In this document: piece after piece, positions 1 through 7,798 of the stretch
Position numbering within the stretch: the first letter of the stretch is position 1
How the letters are laid out: the number at the start of each line of letters is the position of its first letter
DNA from: CAZLYK01 sp964563495
GTDB taxonomy: Bacteria; Acidobacteriota; Blastocatellia; RBC074
Assembly: GCA_964563495.1 (NCBI GenBank)
Contig: CAZLYK010000034.1
Span: 1-45,537 of the forward strand
DNA: 45,537 nt
Direction: 5' to 3'
Program-made: the position numbers and the translations under genes
The notes under the pieces: model-generated
What the model was told of the DNA's origin: nothing
Database searches by the model: none
What the model saw: only the letters and a program-made list of their open reading frames with translations

Positions 1-88
1 GGGCGACGGGGCGACAGGGCGACGGGGCGACGGGGCGACAGGGCGACAGGGCGACGGGGCGACAGGGCGACGGGGCGACAGGGCGACT
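1..88. repeat. Tandem array of 8-bp GGGCGAC(G/A) units
   Basis: Eleven consecutive 8-bp units, GGGCGACG or GGGCGACA (the last ends in T), run from the first base of the window, so the array probably continues upstream. An opposite-orientation C-rich counterpart follows at 114-172, so the two together make a large imperfect inverted repeat around a short spacer. There are no unique spacers between units, which excludes a CRISPR array. No reading frame here is credible. It resembles an intergenic repeat family distinct from the two palindrome families seen later in the window. Confidence 0.9.
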
Positions 89-113
89 CGGAGGTAGGGG
101 TTTCAGATTTGAT

Positions 114-172
114 CGCCCCGTCGGGTCTTTCGCCCCGTCCCCCCGTCCCCCCGTCGGGTCTTCCCCCCGTCT
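114..172. repeat. C-rich inverted counterpart of the 8-bp array
   Basis: This stretch is made of CGCCCCGTC, CCCCCGTC and GGGTCTT blocks, the reverse complement of the GGGCGACG-type units at 1-88 with added GGGTCTT interruptions. Together with that array it could fold into a long imperfect G/C-rich stem with a loop of about 25 nt (89-113). The units are less regular than in the left arm, which suggests decay or replication slippage. Confidence 0.7.
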
Positions 173-200
173 TCTACCCATCCTGCCTGTTTTCTTGAAC

Positions 201-416
201 TTAATCTCCCCTCGCCGAGAGAAATTCCGGCTCGTCGAATTTTCGCTTGATCAATTGCCGGATTGCAGCTAGAATGCCCCCTGTTTTCTGCTCTCTGACG
301 TTGATCACGCTGATAACTAAAATCCAATCAGCAAACAACTCGGTCTTTACAGCATCAACAAGAACCGTCCCCCCAACTTTGGATGTCCACCTGCTGAAGC
401 GCTTGTCAGTGGACAT
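201..416 (-). CDS. Hypothetical 71-aa ORF
   Basis: A 71-codon ORF lies on the minus strand in the lower-GC stretch upstream of the Flp pilin, with TAA at 201-203 and ATG at 416-414. The product begins MSTDKRFSRW and ends FLSARGD. It has a central hydrophobic stretch (around residues 25-40) followed by a basic helix. I do not recognise the family. There is no clear Shine-Dalgarno sequence, and an overlapping 101-codon ORF exists on the other strand (247-552), so one or both may be spurious. It is listed because the composition looks protein-like and no known gene explains the region. Confidence 0.25.
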   Translation of the reverse strand: MSTDKRFSRWTSKVGGTVLVDAVKTELFADWILVISVINVREQKTGGILAAIRQLIKRKFDEPEFLSARGD

Positions 417-648
417 TTTTTACCAGGGTAGGATTGAATTCCCATCATTCCTCACCCTGATATCCGATTTTGTTGACAAGAGTCTGAGAGGGGATCAATG
501 GCTCGGGAATAGAAAACTTTGCAACCATCTTCACCAAGGTCACTGGTTGTAACAACGGATTCAACTACATCATCCCCTGAGTTACATCCGCGCAACCAAA
601 AAACCTGTAATTCTTAAAGTCAATAACCAGGTAAGACAGGAGGAATCT

Positions 649-825
<177 letters not shown>

Positions 826-862
826 TCGGACAGTTCAACAGCTTGACCATGGTTGCCAACTC

Positions 863-882
863 GCTCTCAATCAAATGAGAGC
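863..882 (+). terminator. Hairpin 38 nt after flp
   Basis: Perfect 7-bp stem GCTCTCA/TGAGAGC with a 6-nt loop, just downstream of the flp stop codon. There is no U-run after it, so it is more likely an mRNA-stabilising or partial attenuating structure than a full intrinsic terminator. Confidence 0.4.
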
Positions 883-1165
883 CTGCGACGATGATTGCAA
901 AGATTTCCTCTCACTCAGAATCCGGGACGTTGCCCTGTTTTTTTACCCATTTAACCGGTCTGAGGCAAAAAGAGGTTTCGACCTGTAAGCGCACCTCACC
1001 GAGTGGCTGTCCAATGTCTAGAAAATGTAGCCGTGGCCGCTCTGCCGTCTGGCTCAGCTTTCAACACAGCTCATTGTCCAAGTTCAGGCTATCTATCTTG
1101 GCGTGAAAGGCCCCTTGTTCACGCCCAGCGTTTATCCCGATCAACATCCCCTGGACCATCTCTGT

Positions 1166-1195
1166 CTCCCGCTCGGGAGCGAGGTGTTCTTTTTG
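1166..1195 (+). terminator. Possible intrinsic terminator in the flp-tadV spacer
   Basis: A perfect 6-bp G/C-rich stem (CTCCCG/CGGGAG, 2-nt loop) is followed about 7 nt later by a T-rich tract containing TTCTTTTT. The stem is short and the tract is not immediately adjacent, so the call is tentative. Confidence 0.3.
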
Positions 1196-1234
1196 GGTTT
1201 GACGGGATGGCGTTGAGATGGGGGTTGAAGTCTC

Positions 1235-1267
1235 AGGATCATCGATTTTTCGGTGCCCGATGATCCT
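1235..1267 (+). terminator. 10-bp perfect hairpin upstream of tadV
   Basis: AGGATCATCG (1235-1244) pairs perfectly with CGATGATCCT (1258-1267) across a 13-nt loop. There is no clean U-tract afterwards. It may be an operator or a leader structure about 107 nt before the prepilin peptidase start. Confidence 0.4.
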
Positions 1268-1374
1268 ACAGACTTTTCCTCGATGGTTCAGCAGATTTTC
1301 TGGCTAACGGAATACTGCTGCACGCGAGTCCAGTCCGATGCGTGGCCGCAGACCGCTGAGCGGATACATCTCAC

Positions 1375-1944
1375 TTGATCGAACTAAACAGCTTCGAAAT
1401 CGCCGATGTCTCTGTTGTGGCGCTGACGGTCTTGGTCATATCGGTATCGTTTTTTGACTTACGAGAGCGCCGGATTCCGAATTTTCTGGTCTTTCCCGCC
1501 GCGTTGATTGGGTTGGGGCTCAACCTGCAATTACGAGGATGGGGAGGGCTTTTATTCGGGCTGAAGGGTTTAGGGCTGGGTTTCCTGCTGCTCTTCATTC
1601 CATATCTGGTTGGAGGGATGAAGGCGGGAGACGTCAAATTCCTGATGGCGATCGGGTCTTTTATCGGCCCGTTGGACGTCTTCCGTGCATTGCTTGCCGC
1701 ACTTTTGTGCTATCCTCTGTTCGCTGCGATCGCCGTGGTCAGGGAGCGCAAACTCGGGATCACCTGGTTGAGGTTTCGCCGCGTGTTCTGGAGTTTTCTG
1801 GGTTTTTTCGTGCCCGGTTTTAAGCTTTATGCGCTTCGACTCGAAGCCCAGGATGATCCGAAGATCGATTCGGTCAAAACGCCATTCGGTGTGGCGATAG
1901 CTGTCGGGACCATGATCGCGCTCTTTACTGGCTTCCTGCGCTGA
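1375..1944 (+). CDS. tadV: Prepilin peptidase TadV/CpaA (A24 family)
   Basis: A 189-aa integral membrane aspartic peptidase expected to cleave the Flp prepilin and TadE-type pseudopilins in the inner membrane. Both catalytic aspartates of the A24 family are visible: D28 in FFDLRERRIPN and D86 in GGMKAGDVKF (the GxGD-like motif). At least four hydrophobic helices follow the short form lacking the N-terminal methylase domain, as is usual for TadV. The start is taken as TTG 1375 because no in-frame ATG or GTG lies before the first catalytic Asp; the Shine-Dalgarno sequence is weak. A later in-frame start would remove D28. It sits between flp and the TadE genes. Confidence 0.88.
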   Translation: MIELNSFEIADVSVVALTVLVISVSFFDLRERRIPNFLVFPAALIGLGLNLQLRGWGGLLFGLKGLGLGFLLLFIPYLVGGMKAGDVKFLMAIGSFIGPLDVFRALLAALLCYPLFAAIAVVRERKLGITWLRFRRVFWSFLGFFVPGFKLYALRLEAQDDPKIDSVKTPFGVAIAVGTMIALFTGFLR

Positions 1945-2090
1945 GTTACTGTGACCTCAGTCTTTTGACGACCCCCATCGGCACTGTTTCCACCCCCGTA
2001 GACTTTATAAGAATAAGATTTAACATTATCAGGTTTGTCATTTAAGATAACGCCGGACAAAGTTGTAAGTGCTTGTCAATGAGGTACGCG

Positions 2091-2612
2091 ATGAGAGAGC
2101 TATCAGATCATCCTCTACGGCATGACCGGGGTAAAGGAAGAAGGGGTGAAGAAGGGCAGTCGCTGCTTGAATTCGCCCTGATCGTTCCGGTGCTCTTCAT
2201 CATGCTGGTCGGCGTCGCCTTTATCGCGCAGGGGTTCAATCTTCAAATGGTCCTCTACGGAGCGGCCTACGAAGGGGCGCGGGTTTGGGCCAAGAACCCG
2301 GCCGGGGGCGATTATATTCATTGTACTCCGCCGGCCTGCGATCCAAATGCCGGTGACGCGAGAAACTTTCAGAAAAACGTCATTCCCGTCGTCCGTCAAT
2401 ATGTCACCAACAACGGGTATGACGGGAACCAGGTCCTCTTCTTCGCCGAGGACCAGCGAGGATTCGAGAACACGGCGACACTGATCAGCAATAATTCGCA
2501 GATCGTGACCGTGACGGTGCTCTATCCCTTCGATTTGCCGATCGGCAATTTCGCGGCGAACTTCACCCGGATTCTGGTCCGAGCCAGTTGTACGATGAAA
2601 CGCGGTGCCTGA
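2091..2612 (+). CDS. tadE: TadE-like pseudopilin (first copy)
   Basis: A minor pseudopilin of the Tad machine, about 173 aa. A basic leader (RHDRGKGRRGEEG) ends in Gly, followed by QSLLEFALIVP, the G/xxxxEF processing site used by TadV and typical of TadE. A hydrophobic helix and a periplasmic domain of about 125 residues follow; the domain has two cysteines in a CTPPACDP segment plus one near the C-terminus. ATG 2091 was chosen because GAGG at 2081-2084 sits at the right distance; an in-frame ATG at 2079 and TTG at 2073 are alternatives. A second TadE-like gene follows after a short gap. Confidence 0.85.
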   Translation: MRELSDHPLRHDRGKGRRGEEGQSLLEFALIVPVLFIMLVGVAFIAQGFNLQMVLYGAAYEGARVWAKNPAGGDYIHCTPPACDPNAGDARNFQKNVIPVVRQYVTNNGYDGNQVLFFAEDQRGFENTATLISNNSQIVTVTVLYPFDLPIGNFAANFTRILVRASCTMKRGA

Positions 2613-2682
2613 GGCGGACCCGGAAGAGGGAAGGGCAGCCGCAGGCTTGAGGATTTACGAACCAATCGATTGAGGAAGCGTC

Positions 2683-3237
2683 ATGGCAGCAGGGCAAAAG
2701 TCAGAGAAAGAGTTGCAGCGATCGCTCAATCACCGGCCCGGGAGGTTGTCCGAGCGGGGCCAGTCGATGGTTGAGATGGCCCTGCTCCTGCCGATCTTCC
2801 TGACCATGGTCTTTGCGATCATCGAAATCGGTCGGGCCATGTCGGCCAGGCAGTCGCTGACCATCGCTGCGCGTGAAGGCGCGCGCGTGCTTGTGCTGCC
2901 GTATGGGGCCGGTCTGACTTATACTTCAGAAGGGGATGTTCAGACGGCTGCGGTCAACGCGGCCACCTCGTATCTGAACAGCTCGGGCGTTGCGGTCGGC
3001 TCAGGGACGCAGATCAGAATCGTGCGAATCGCTCCGGGCGCGGATTCGATCTACGGCACGGCTGATGACCCGGCGCCGGAAGTCAACTATACCGGCGGCA
3101 AGCGCGGCGAGAGGGTCGGAGTTCAGATCACTCATATTTTCGAGACCCCGCTCCCGCTGATTCTGGGGATGTTCAATAATGTCGAATCGCAATCCGGCAT
3201 CACCATGGGCATCTCGTGTTATATGGAGCACGAGTGA
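2683..3237 (+). CDS. TadE-like pseudopilin (second copy)
   Basis: A 184-aa protein of the TadE/TadF class. After a charged leader it has ERGQSMVEMALLLP, a processing site with Glu at +5, then a membrane helix and the conserved AREGARV segment seen at the matching position in TadE proteins (the first copy has AYEGARV). A GAGGA Shine-Dalgarno sequence precedes ATG 2683. It probably works with the first TadE as a minor pilin or pilus-initiation subunit. The two copies are diverged, so this is an old duplication rather than a recent one. Confidence 0.85.
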   Translation: MAAGQKSEKELQRSLNHRPGRLSERGQSMVEMALLLPIFLTMVFAIIEIGRAMSARQSLTIAAREGARVLVLPYGAGLTYTSEGDVQTAAVNAATSYLNSSGVAVGSGTQIRIVRIAPGADSIYGTADDPAPEVNYTGGKRGERVGVQITHIFETPLPLILGMFNNVESQSGITMGISCYMEHE

Positions 3238-3367
3238 CCCGATCCGTGGCTTTGGGACCTTGGCGGCGGCTTAGCCGCTTTGGCGCGTGATTATGCATCC
3301 CGCACTCAGATCCGATTGATTTATTGACATTTTTGAGTATGAAAGATTGAGATAAGGAGTCACCACG

Positions 3368-4282
3368 ATGAACAGACGCTTCCTGCTAGCACTTGCTGGT
3401 GCGGTCTTTTTTGGTCTGCTCTCGATTTATGCCGCGTCGATCTACCTGAAGAAGCAGGTCGATACCGAGATGGCGCAGCAAGAGACCAATATCGTCATTG
3501 CGACCGCCGACATTCCGCTCGGGACACAGATTACCGATCAGCAGATCGCGATAGCTCGTTATCCGAAGAAGCTGTTGCCGGAAAAGGCGATGGTTAAATT
3601 GGAGGAGGTGCGCGGTCGGGTATCGGTCATGGATATCTCGGCCAAGACCCCGATCCTCGATCGGCAGTTGGCCGGGATCGGGGCGCAGCCCGGTCTGCCG
3701 GGCGTTACCCCGGCGGGTATGCGCGCGGTCTCGGTCCGAGTCGACGAGGCGAGCGGGGTCGGTGGCTTCGTCTCTCCCGGATCCTATGTCGATGTGATCG
3801 CGATCATGCAACCGCAGATCGACGGCGCGAAGCAGGTCTCGAAAGTGATCCTGCAGAAGGTTCGCGTTTTGGCCGGCGGCCAGCAGATGCAGAATAAACC
3901 GGACGGTAAGCCCGCGCTGGTCAACACCGTCACACTCGAAGTCACCCCGCCGCAGGCCGAGAAGCTCAAGCTCGCCGAGGCCGAGGGCCGGCTCCAGCTT
4001 TCGATTCGCAACGCAACCGATCAGATTATCGAAAAGACGCCGGGTGCGACCAGGCGCGACGTCCTGTCCGACCTCGCGCTCGAACAACGCTCTCTCGAGG
4101 GCTCGCGCAGCAGTTATGGCGGCGGTCCCCGGCCGGGGCCGACCATGCCTCCGATCAACGTCAATCTCAACGGGATGAATCAACCCGCGCAGACGACTCC
4201 GCTCCAAAGGGTCGGGCCGCGTGGCCCGTCGATCGAGTTGATCGAGGGCTCCAAGAGAACCCGCGTTGAGATGGTGCCCTAA
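3368..4282 (+). CDS. cpaB: Flp pilus assembly protein CpaB/RcpC
   Basis: A 304-aa protein anchored by one N-terminal membrane helix (residues 5-26). An SAF domain follows (about 40-105, IVIATADIPLGTQIT) and then the RcpC/CpaB domain (about 110-225). The family sits in the periplasm next to the secretin and is needed for its stability or gating. The tail after residue 240 is Gly/Pro/Asn-rich and probably disordered. AAGGAG at 3354-3359 gives a good ribosome site for ATG 3368. Directly upstream of the secretin gene, as in most Tad loci. Confidence 0.92.
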   Translation: MNRRFLLALAGAVFFGLLSIYAASIYLKKQVDTEMAQQETNIVIATADIPLGTQITDQQIAIARYPKKLLPEKAMVKLEEVRGRVSVMDISAKTPILDRQLAGIGAQPGLPGVTPAGMRAVSVRVDEASGVGGFVSPGSYVDVIAIMQPQIDGAKQVSKVILQKVRVLAGGQQMQNKPDGKPALVNTVTLEVTPPQAEKLKLAEAEGRLQLSIRNATDQIIEKTPGATRRDVLSDLALEQRSLEGSRSSYGGGPRPGPTMPPINVNLNGMNQPAQTTPLQRVGPRGPSIELIEGSKRTRVEMVP

Positions 4283-4382
4283 AGTTTGGGATTTGAGAAT
4301 CTTGCCGTCCCCCCCTAGGCTGATGACAAGAAGCCGATGACCGGAATTGGAAATATTGACAGCCGAATTTTCAGGAGACGCT

Positions 4383-6056
4383 ATGAATTATAAAAGCCGC
4401 CGCTGTTACGCACGCGTTCACCCCAGAGGCGCAGTCTTAACCCGCCTCTTTTTGGTGTTGGGGTTGCTGCTGGGATTGAGTTTTGGTGCGAGCGCGCAGG
4501 AAAAAGCCATGCTCCAGTCCTCGTTCGCCAACAACGCGCAGTCGATCAAGATCGACGTGCTGGTCGGGCAGTCGCGTTTGATTGAGTTTGATCAGGAGTA
4601 CGAGCGCCTTTCGATCTCGGATCCGAAGGTCGCCGAGGTGGTGCCGATCACGCCGCGACAGGCGCTGGTCAACGGGCTCAATTTCGGTCAGGTCAACCTG
4701 GTCGCGTGGGCCAAGCTTCCGAAAGGCTCGCCCGATCGGATGCTCGTTTTCGACATTTACGTCCAGGTCAACCTCTCGTTGATCGACAACCAGATCAAGA
4801 TTCTCTTTCCGAAGGAGAACATCCAGCTCAGTCAGGCCAACAGTTCAGTGGTCATCTCCGGGAGCGTGACCAAACCGGAGATCTCCGAGCAGGCTCAGAA
4901 GATCATCGAAGCCGCCGGCCTGAAGGTGACCAATCTGCTCAAATCCCCGGTCCTCGATGCGGCGCAGGTCCAGTTACAGATCCGCGTGGCCGAGGTCAAT
5001 CGATCGGTCTTAAGAGAGCTCGCCCTGGCCTACGGCATTGCCAATGACACGATCCCGGCCTTTATCAGTTCCAACGGTCCGGCTTCTCTCAATAGCGCCC
5101 AGCTCTCGTATGGGGCCAACCCGGCGAGCAAACTGGATTTCACGCTCGGTTCGGCGCTCAATATCTTCCTGGGCAATCCGAATTCGAGCGCCGCGACGCT
5201 CGGTTTCATCCGTGCGCTCAACACACGCGGGGCGCTGCGCGATCTGGCGGAGCCGAATCTGATCGCCATGCACGGGCAACCGGCGAGTTTCCTGGCCGGT
5301 GGTGAGTTCCCGATCCCGGTGATTCAATCTCTCAGCGCCGGGCAGAGCGCGATCACGGTCATCTTCAAGGAGTTTGGCGTCAAGCTCGATTTCAAACCGA
5401 CCATTATCGATGAGAACCACATCCGGCTTGAGCTCGCGCCGGAGGTTTCGAGTCTGGATTTCACCGCCGGCGTCCAGGTTTCGGGCCTGATCGTGCCCGG
5501 TCTGCGCGTCCGCCGCGCCAAGACCACTCTCGAGCTGCGCGATGGGCAGAGCTTCGCGCTCGCCGGCTTGATCGACAACAGCGAACGAGTCAACCTCTCA
5601 AAGGTTCCGCTGCTCGGAGACATCCCGATCCTGGGAGAGCTCTTCAAGAGCCGCAGCTTCCAGCGTAACGAAACCGAGCTGCTCTTCCTGGCCACGGTCA
5701 AGATCGTCGAGCCGCTCAACCCCGACCAGATACCGCGCCTGCCCGGTGTGAGCGAGCTCAAGCCGGTCGGGTCGACAAATCCCGGCGGGGCGACCCCGGC
5801 GGGCTCGATCGAGGGCCAGTCGGGTCATTCGATTCCCCGCAAACCGGGTGACGGTGCCATGGAGAATGAGAACAAGAATCCCGGCGGGCAGTCGAACGGC
5901 GGGAAAGCCGATCGTGGAACAACCTCGAATCTGACTTCATCCGTGATCGGACCGGTCGGACCCGAGATCAATCCCAAGAAACCCGAAATTCCCGCGGTTC
6001 CCAAGCCGGAAGTCAAGGAACAAAAACCGACTCCGCAGGGAAGCGATAAGCCATAG
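4383..6056 (+). CDS. cpaC: Tad outer-membrane secretin CpaC/RcpA
   Basis: A 557-aa secretin that forms the outer-membrane channel for the Flp pilus. A signal peptide ends near GASAQE. An N-terminal pilus-formation domain (about 45-125) and a BON-like region (about 130-185) follow, then the secretin domain, with LAEPNLIAMHGQPASFLAGG and the C-terminal core VPLLGDIPILGELF. The last 100 residues are rich in Gly, Pro and Asn with repeated PKKPE/PKPE blocks, probably unstructured and longer than in typical CpaC. ATG 4383 is chosen over an upstream in-frame TTG (4347) because CAGGAG precedes it at the right distance and it leaves a normal signal peptide. Confidence 0.93.
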   Translation: MNYKSRRCYARVHPRGAVLTRLFLVLGLLLGLSFGASAQEKAMLQSSFANNAQSIKIDVLVGQSRLIEFDQEYERLSISDPKVAEVVPITPRQALVNGLNFGQVNLVAWAKLPKGSPDRMLVFDIYVQVNLSLIDNQIKILFPKENIQLSQANSSVVISGSVTKPEISEQAQKIIEAAGLKVTNLLKSPVLDAAQVQLQIRVAEVNRSVLRELALAYGIANDTIPAFISSNGPASLNSAQLSYGANPASKLDFTLGSALNIFLGNPNSSAATLGFIRALNTRGALRDLAEPNLIAMHGQPASFLAGGEFPIPVIQSLSAGQSAITVIFKEFGVKLDFKPTIIDENHIRLELAPEVSSLDFTAGVQVSGLIVPGLRVRRAKTTLELRDGQSFALAGLIDNSERVNLSKVPLLGDIPILGELFKSRSFQRNETELLFLATVKIVEPLNPDQIPRLPGVSELKPVGSTNPGGATPAGSIEGQSGHSIPRKPGDGAMENENKNPGGQSNGGKADRGTTSNLTSSVIGPVGPEINPKKPEIPAVPKPEVKEQKPTPQGSDKP

Positions 6057-6079
6057 ATTTGATTTGAGGGTTGTCAGCC

Positions 6080-7420
6080 ATGAAACGCATGAGCAAGGGG
6101 CAGTTTTTACCAGATCTCGCACGGCGAATCCTCCTCCGCTACCGCCGTCAGCGCGGTTCGATCATGGTGCTCACGTCCGTCATGATCACCGGTATGGTCG
6201 GGATGATGGCGCTGGCGATCGATCTTGGCTTTCTCTTCAGTGCGCGAAATCAGTTTCAAAACGGGATCGATTCGGCGGCGCTGGCCGGGGCCGCCGGTCT
6301 GCGGGTGACGATCGAATCCGATTCCGGCATGCCGCAGCAGCTCGCGGTCGCGCAGCAATTGGCCGTCCAGTACGCCGGCTTCAATCAGGTCAGGCGCTAC
6401 ACGGATCCAGACCCCGACAGCACCGAGCCCAACAGCAACAACATCGTCCTCGATCCCAGCGCAGTCTCGGTAGATCGGAGCACCGATCTACCGAAAGTCT
6501 TGATCAGCACCAGCATGCAGACGCCGATGTTGTTCGCCGGGATGTTCGGCTTCAACACCATCGATATGAACGCGATTTCGTCGGCCTCGCTGCTGCCGGT
6601 TGATGGCGGGACTGGAACGATCGGGGGATGCTGGCGCCCGCTCTTTCTCCCCGATACTTTCTTCGACGGGAGCAGCACGGTCCATTATGCGGGTGAGGCG
6701 GCACGCGGAGCCAACCCGCTTCCGGATCAAGCCGGGGATTACTATCGCTCGCGGTTCGCCGTCGGCGCCCGCAATGTCCAACCCTACATCGACGCCATCC
6801 TGGGCGTCGGACCGTCCGTCACCGGGCTGCGAGACACCGAGCAGATAAACGAAGTCGGCGTCTCGACGATCATGGGCCAGTACGTAGAGTTCCGGCGAGA
6901 CTATTACCGGATCGCCAATTTCTCGGGGCTGCCTCGCGCGACCTTCGATGTCCTCTCGACCGACGCGCTGGCGAATTTCGGCTATTGCGGGCAGATCCGG
7001 GTCGGTGACGATATCCCGGTCTTTGCGTTTAATGATTTCACGGCTTACGATCAGGTCAAGGTCGGTCTGGAATCGCTCAAGTACCGCACCAATGACTCGG
7101 TCGATAACTCGCTCAAGCTCTCTTACCGGTACATCAAAAGCGCCAGCTACCCGGGGCCGAATTCGCACGCGGCGATCATCCCGGTGCTTTTGTTCAACCC
7201 GCTCGAGCTGGTCAAGAATCCCGGCGCCAATATTCTCAAGGTGACCAATATCGGTCTCTTCTTCCTCGAAGAAGTCAGATCCGATGGAACGCTCTACGGT
7301 CTCTTCGTCCGCGAGGTCATCGCCGGCGGGACGACGATCGATTCGACCAACTTCGGGGCAGACAGCTTCCCGACATTCAAGCGCAGCTGGTTGCCCATGT
7401 CGGTCCAGATTCTTAAATAG
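6080..7420 (+). CDS. tadG: TadG-like pilus assembly protein
   Basis: A 446-aa protein with the TadG N-terminal signature: a basic start (RRQRGSIMVLTSVM), one membrane helix, then IDLGFLFSARNQFQNGIDSA and AALAGAAGLR. The long C-terminal part (about 190-446) is periplasmic and unlike the VWA-containing TadG proteins; I do not recognise its fold. ATG 6080 has GAGGG about 9 nt upstream; a TTG nine bases earlier is less likely. An 11-bp perfect hairpin lies inside the gene at 6468-6493. It closes the first block of the Tad locus and is followed by a 378-nt spacer with promoter-like sequences. Confidence 0.82.
   Translation: MKRMSKGQFLPDLARRILLRYRRQRGSIMVLTSVMITGMVGMMALAIDLGFLFSARNQFQNGIDSAALAGAAGLRVTIESDSGMPQQLAVAQQLAVQYAGFNQVRRYTDPDPDSTEPNSNNIVLDPSAVSVDRSTDLPKVLISTSMQTPMLFAGMFGFNTIDMNAISSASLLPVDGGTGTIGGCWRPLFLPDTFFDGSSTVHYAGEAARGANPLPDQAGDYYRSRFAVGARNVQPYIDAILGVGPSVTGLRDTEQINEVGVSTIMGQYVEFRRDYYRIANFSGLPRATFDVLSTDALANFGYCGQIRVGDDIPVFAFNDFTAYDQVKVGLESLKYRTNDSVDNSLKLSYRYIKSASYPGPNSHAAIIPVLLFNPLELVKNPGANILKVTNIGLFFLEEVRSDGTLYGLFVREVIAGGTTIDSTNFGADSFPTFKRSWLPMSVQILK
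6468..6493 (+). other. Perfect hairpin inside tadG
   Basis: CGGTAGATCGG (6468-6478) pairs with CCGATCTACCG (6483-6493), an 11-bp perfect stem with a 4-nt loop AGCA, within the tadG reading frame. A codon-constrained sequence rarely forms this by chance. It could slow translation or be an RNA processing site. Confidence 0.6.
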
Positions 7421-7798
7421 ACCCGGCGGGAGACGGACAAAATTGTTATGATTATTTAACTCAGGCATCTTGAATGGCGTCAAGTTGATCAAAGCAGGCG
7501 CATTGCCCCGAAGAATTTAACCAAGCCCTGTAAAAAGATAGATCAGCCGGTCGAGCAGATCGGGATTGATAATTGAAAGCGCTGAATTATAAGGAGCTTT
7601 GGTCCGCCCAGGCACTCTGATTCGGATGTTCCTAAATTCTAGCCACGGAAATTTCGATGGAGTTTCGCCATTTCGGGGAATATAATCTTCTCTCTACCAG
7701 CCGGCGTCGAGCCGGTGTCAGATCAGTCCGAAACCGGCGGGCCCAGGTTGAAAGCACTCGGACGAGTCAGAATATAAGAAGTTAAGGAAACCAAGTCA
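7421..7798 (+). other. Intergenic spacer before tadZ with likely promoters
   Basis: No gene is visible in these 378 nt; the minus-strand ORFs that cover part of it are shadows of tadZ. It contains an extended -10 (TGTTATGAT, 7444-7452) without a good -35, a perfect TATAAT at 7681-7686, and a TATAAG-like box near 7772. It probably starts a second transcription unit, tadZ-A-B-C and downstream genes. Confidence 0.5.
7657..7686 (+). promoter_or_regulatory. Candidate sigma-70 promoter for the tadZABC unit
   Basis: A consensus TATAAT lies at 7681-7686. The -35 region (ATGGAG or TGGAGT, 17-18 nt upstream) is a poor match, so activation by a regulator is possible. The predicted transcript would have a leader of roughly 105 nt before the GTG start of tadZ. 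Confidence 0.4.

Larger units (their letters stand above)
826..1374 (+). other. Non-coding spacer between flp and the prepilin peptidase gene
   Basis: This 549-nt stretch holds no convincing gene: the ORFs at 891-1106 and 1003-1263 overlap in different frames, lack Shine-Dalgarno sequences and have no family-like composition. It does contain three perfect short inverted repeats (863-869 with 876-882; 1166-1171 with 1174-1179; 1235-1244 with 1258-1267). It is best read as a structured leader or attenuation region dividing pilin from the rest of the Tad locus. Confidence 0.5.

Noticed and set aside
1..88. CRISPR array
   Set aside because: The 8-bp units follow each other without spacers, and no cas gene is present.
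473..500. Promoter for flp from TTGACA at 473-478
   Set aside because: The -10 candidates (ATCAAT, CAATGG) match poorly; the true flp promoter could not be fixed by eye, so it is not listed as a feature.
891..1263. Small proteins in the flp-tadV spacer
   Set aside because: The two ORFs overlap in different frames, lack ribosome sites and have compositions unlike real proteins.
3324..3356. Promoter for cpaB from a consensus TTGACA at 3324-3329
   Set aside because: No acceptable -10 box lies 16-18 nt downstream, and the start site would fall into the ribosome-binding region.
4355..4390. Promoter for the secretin gene from TTGACA at 4355-4360
   Set aside because: The only TATAAA-like sequence is 26 nt away and inside the coding region.
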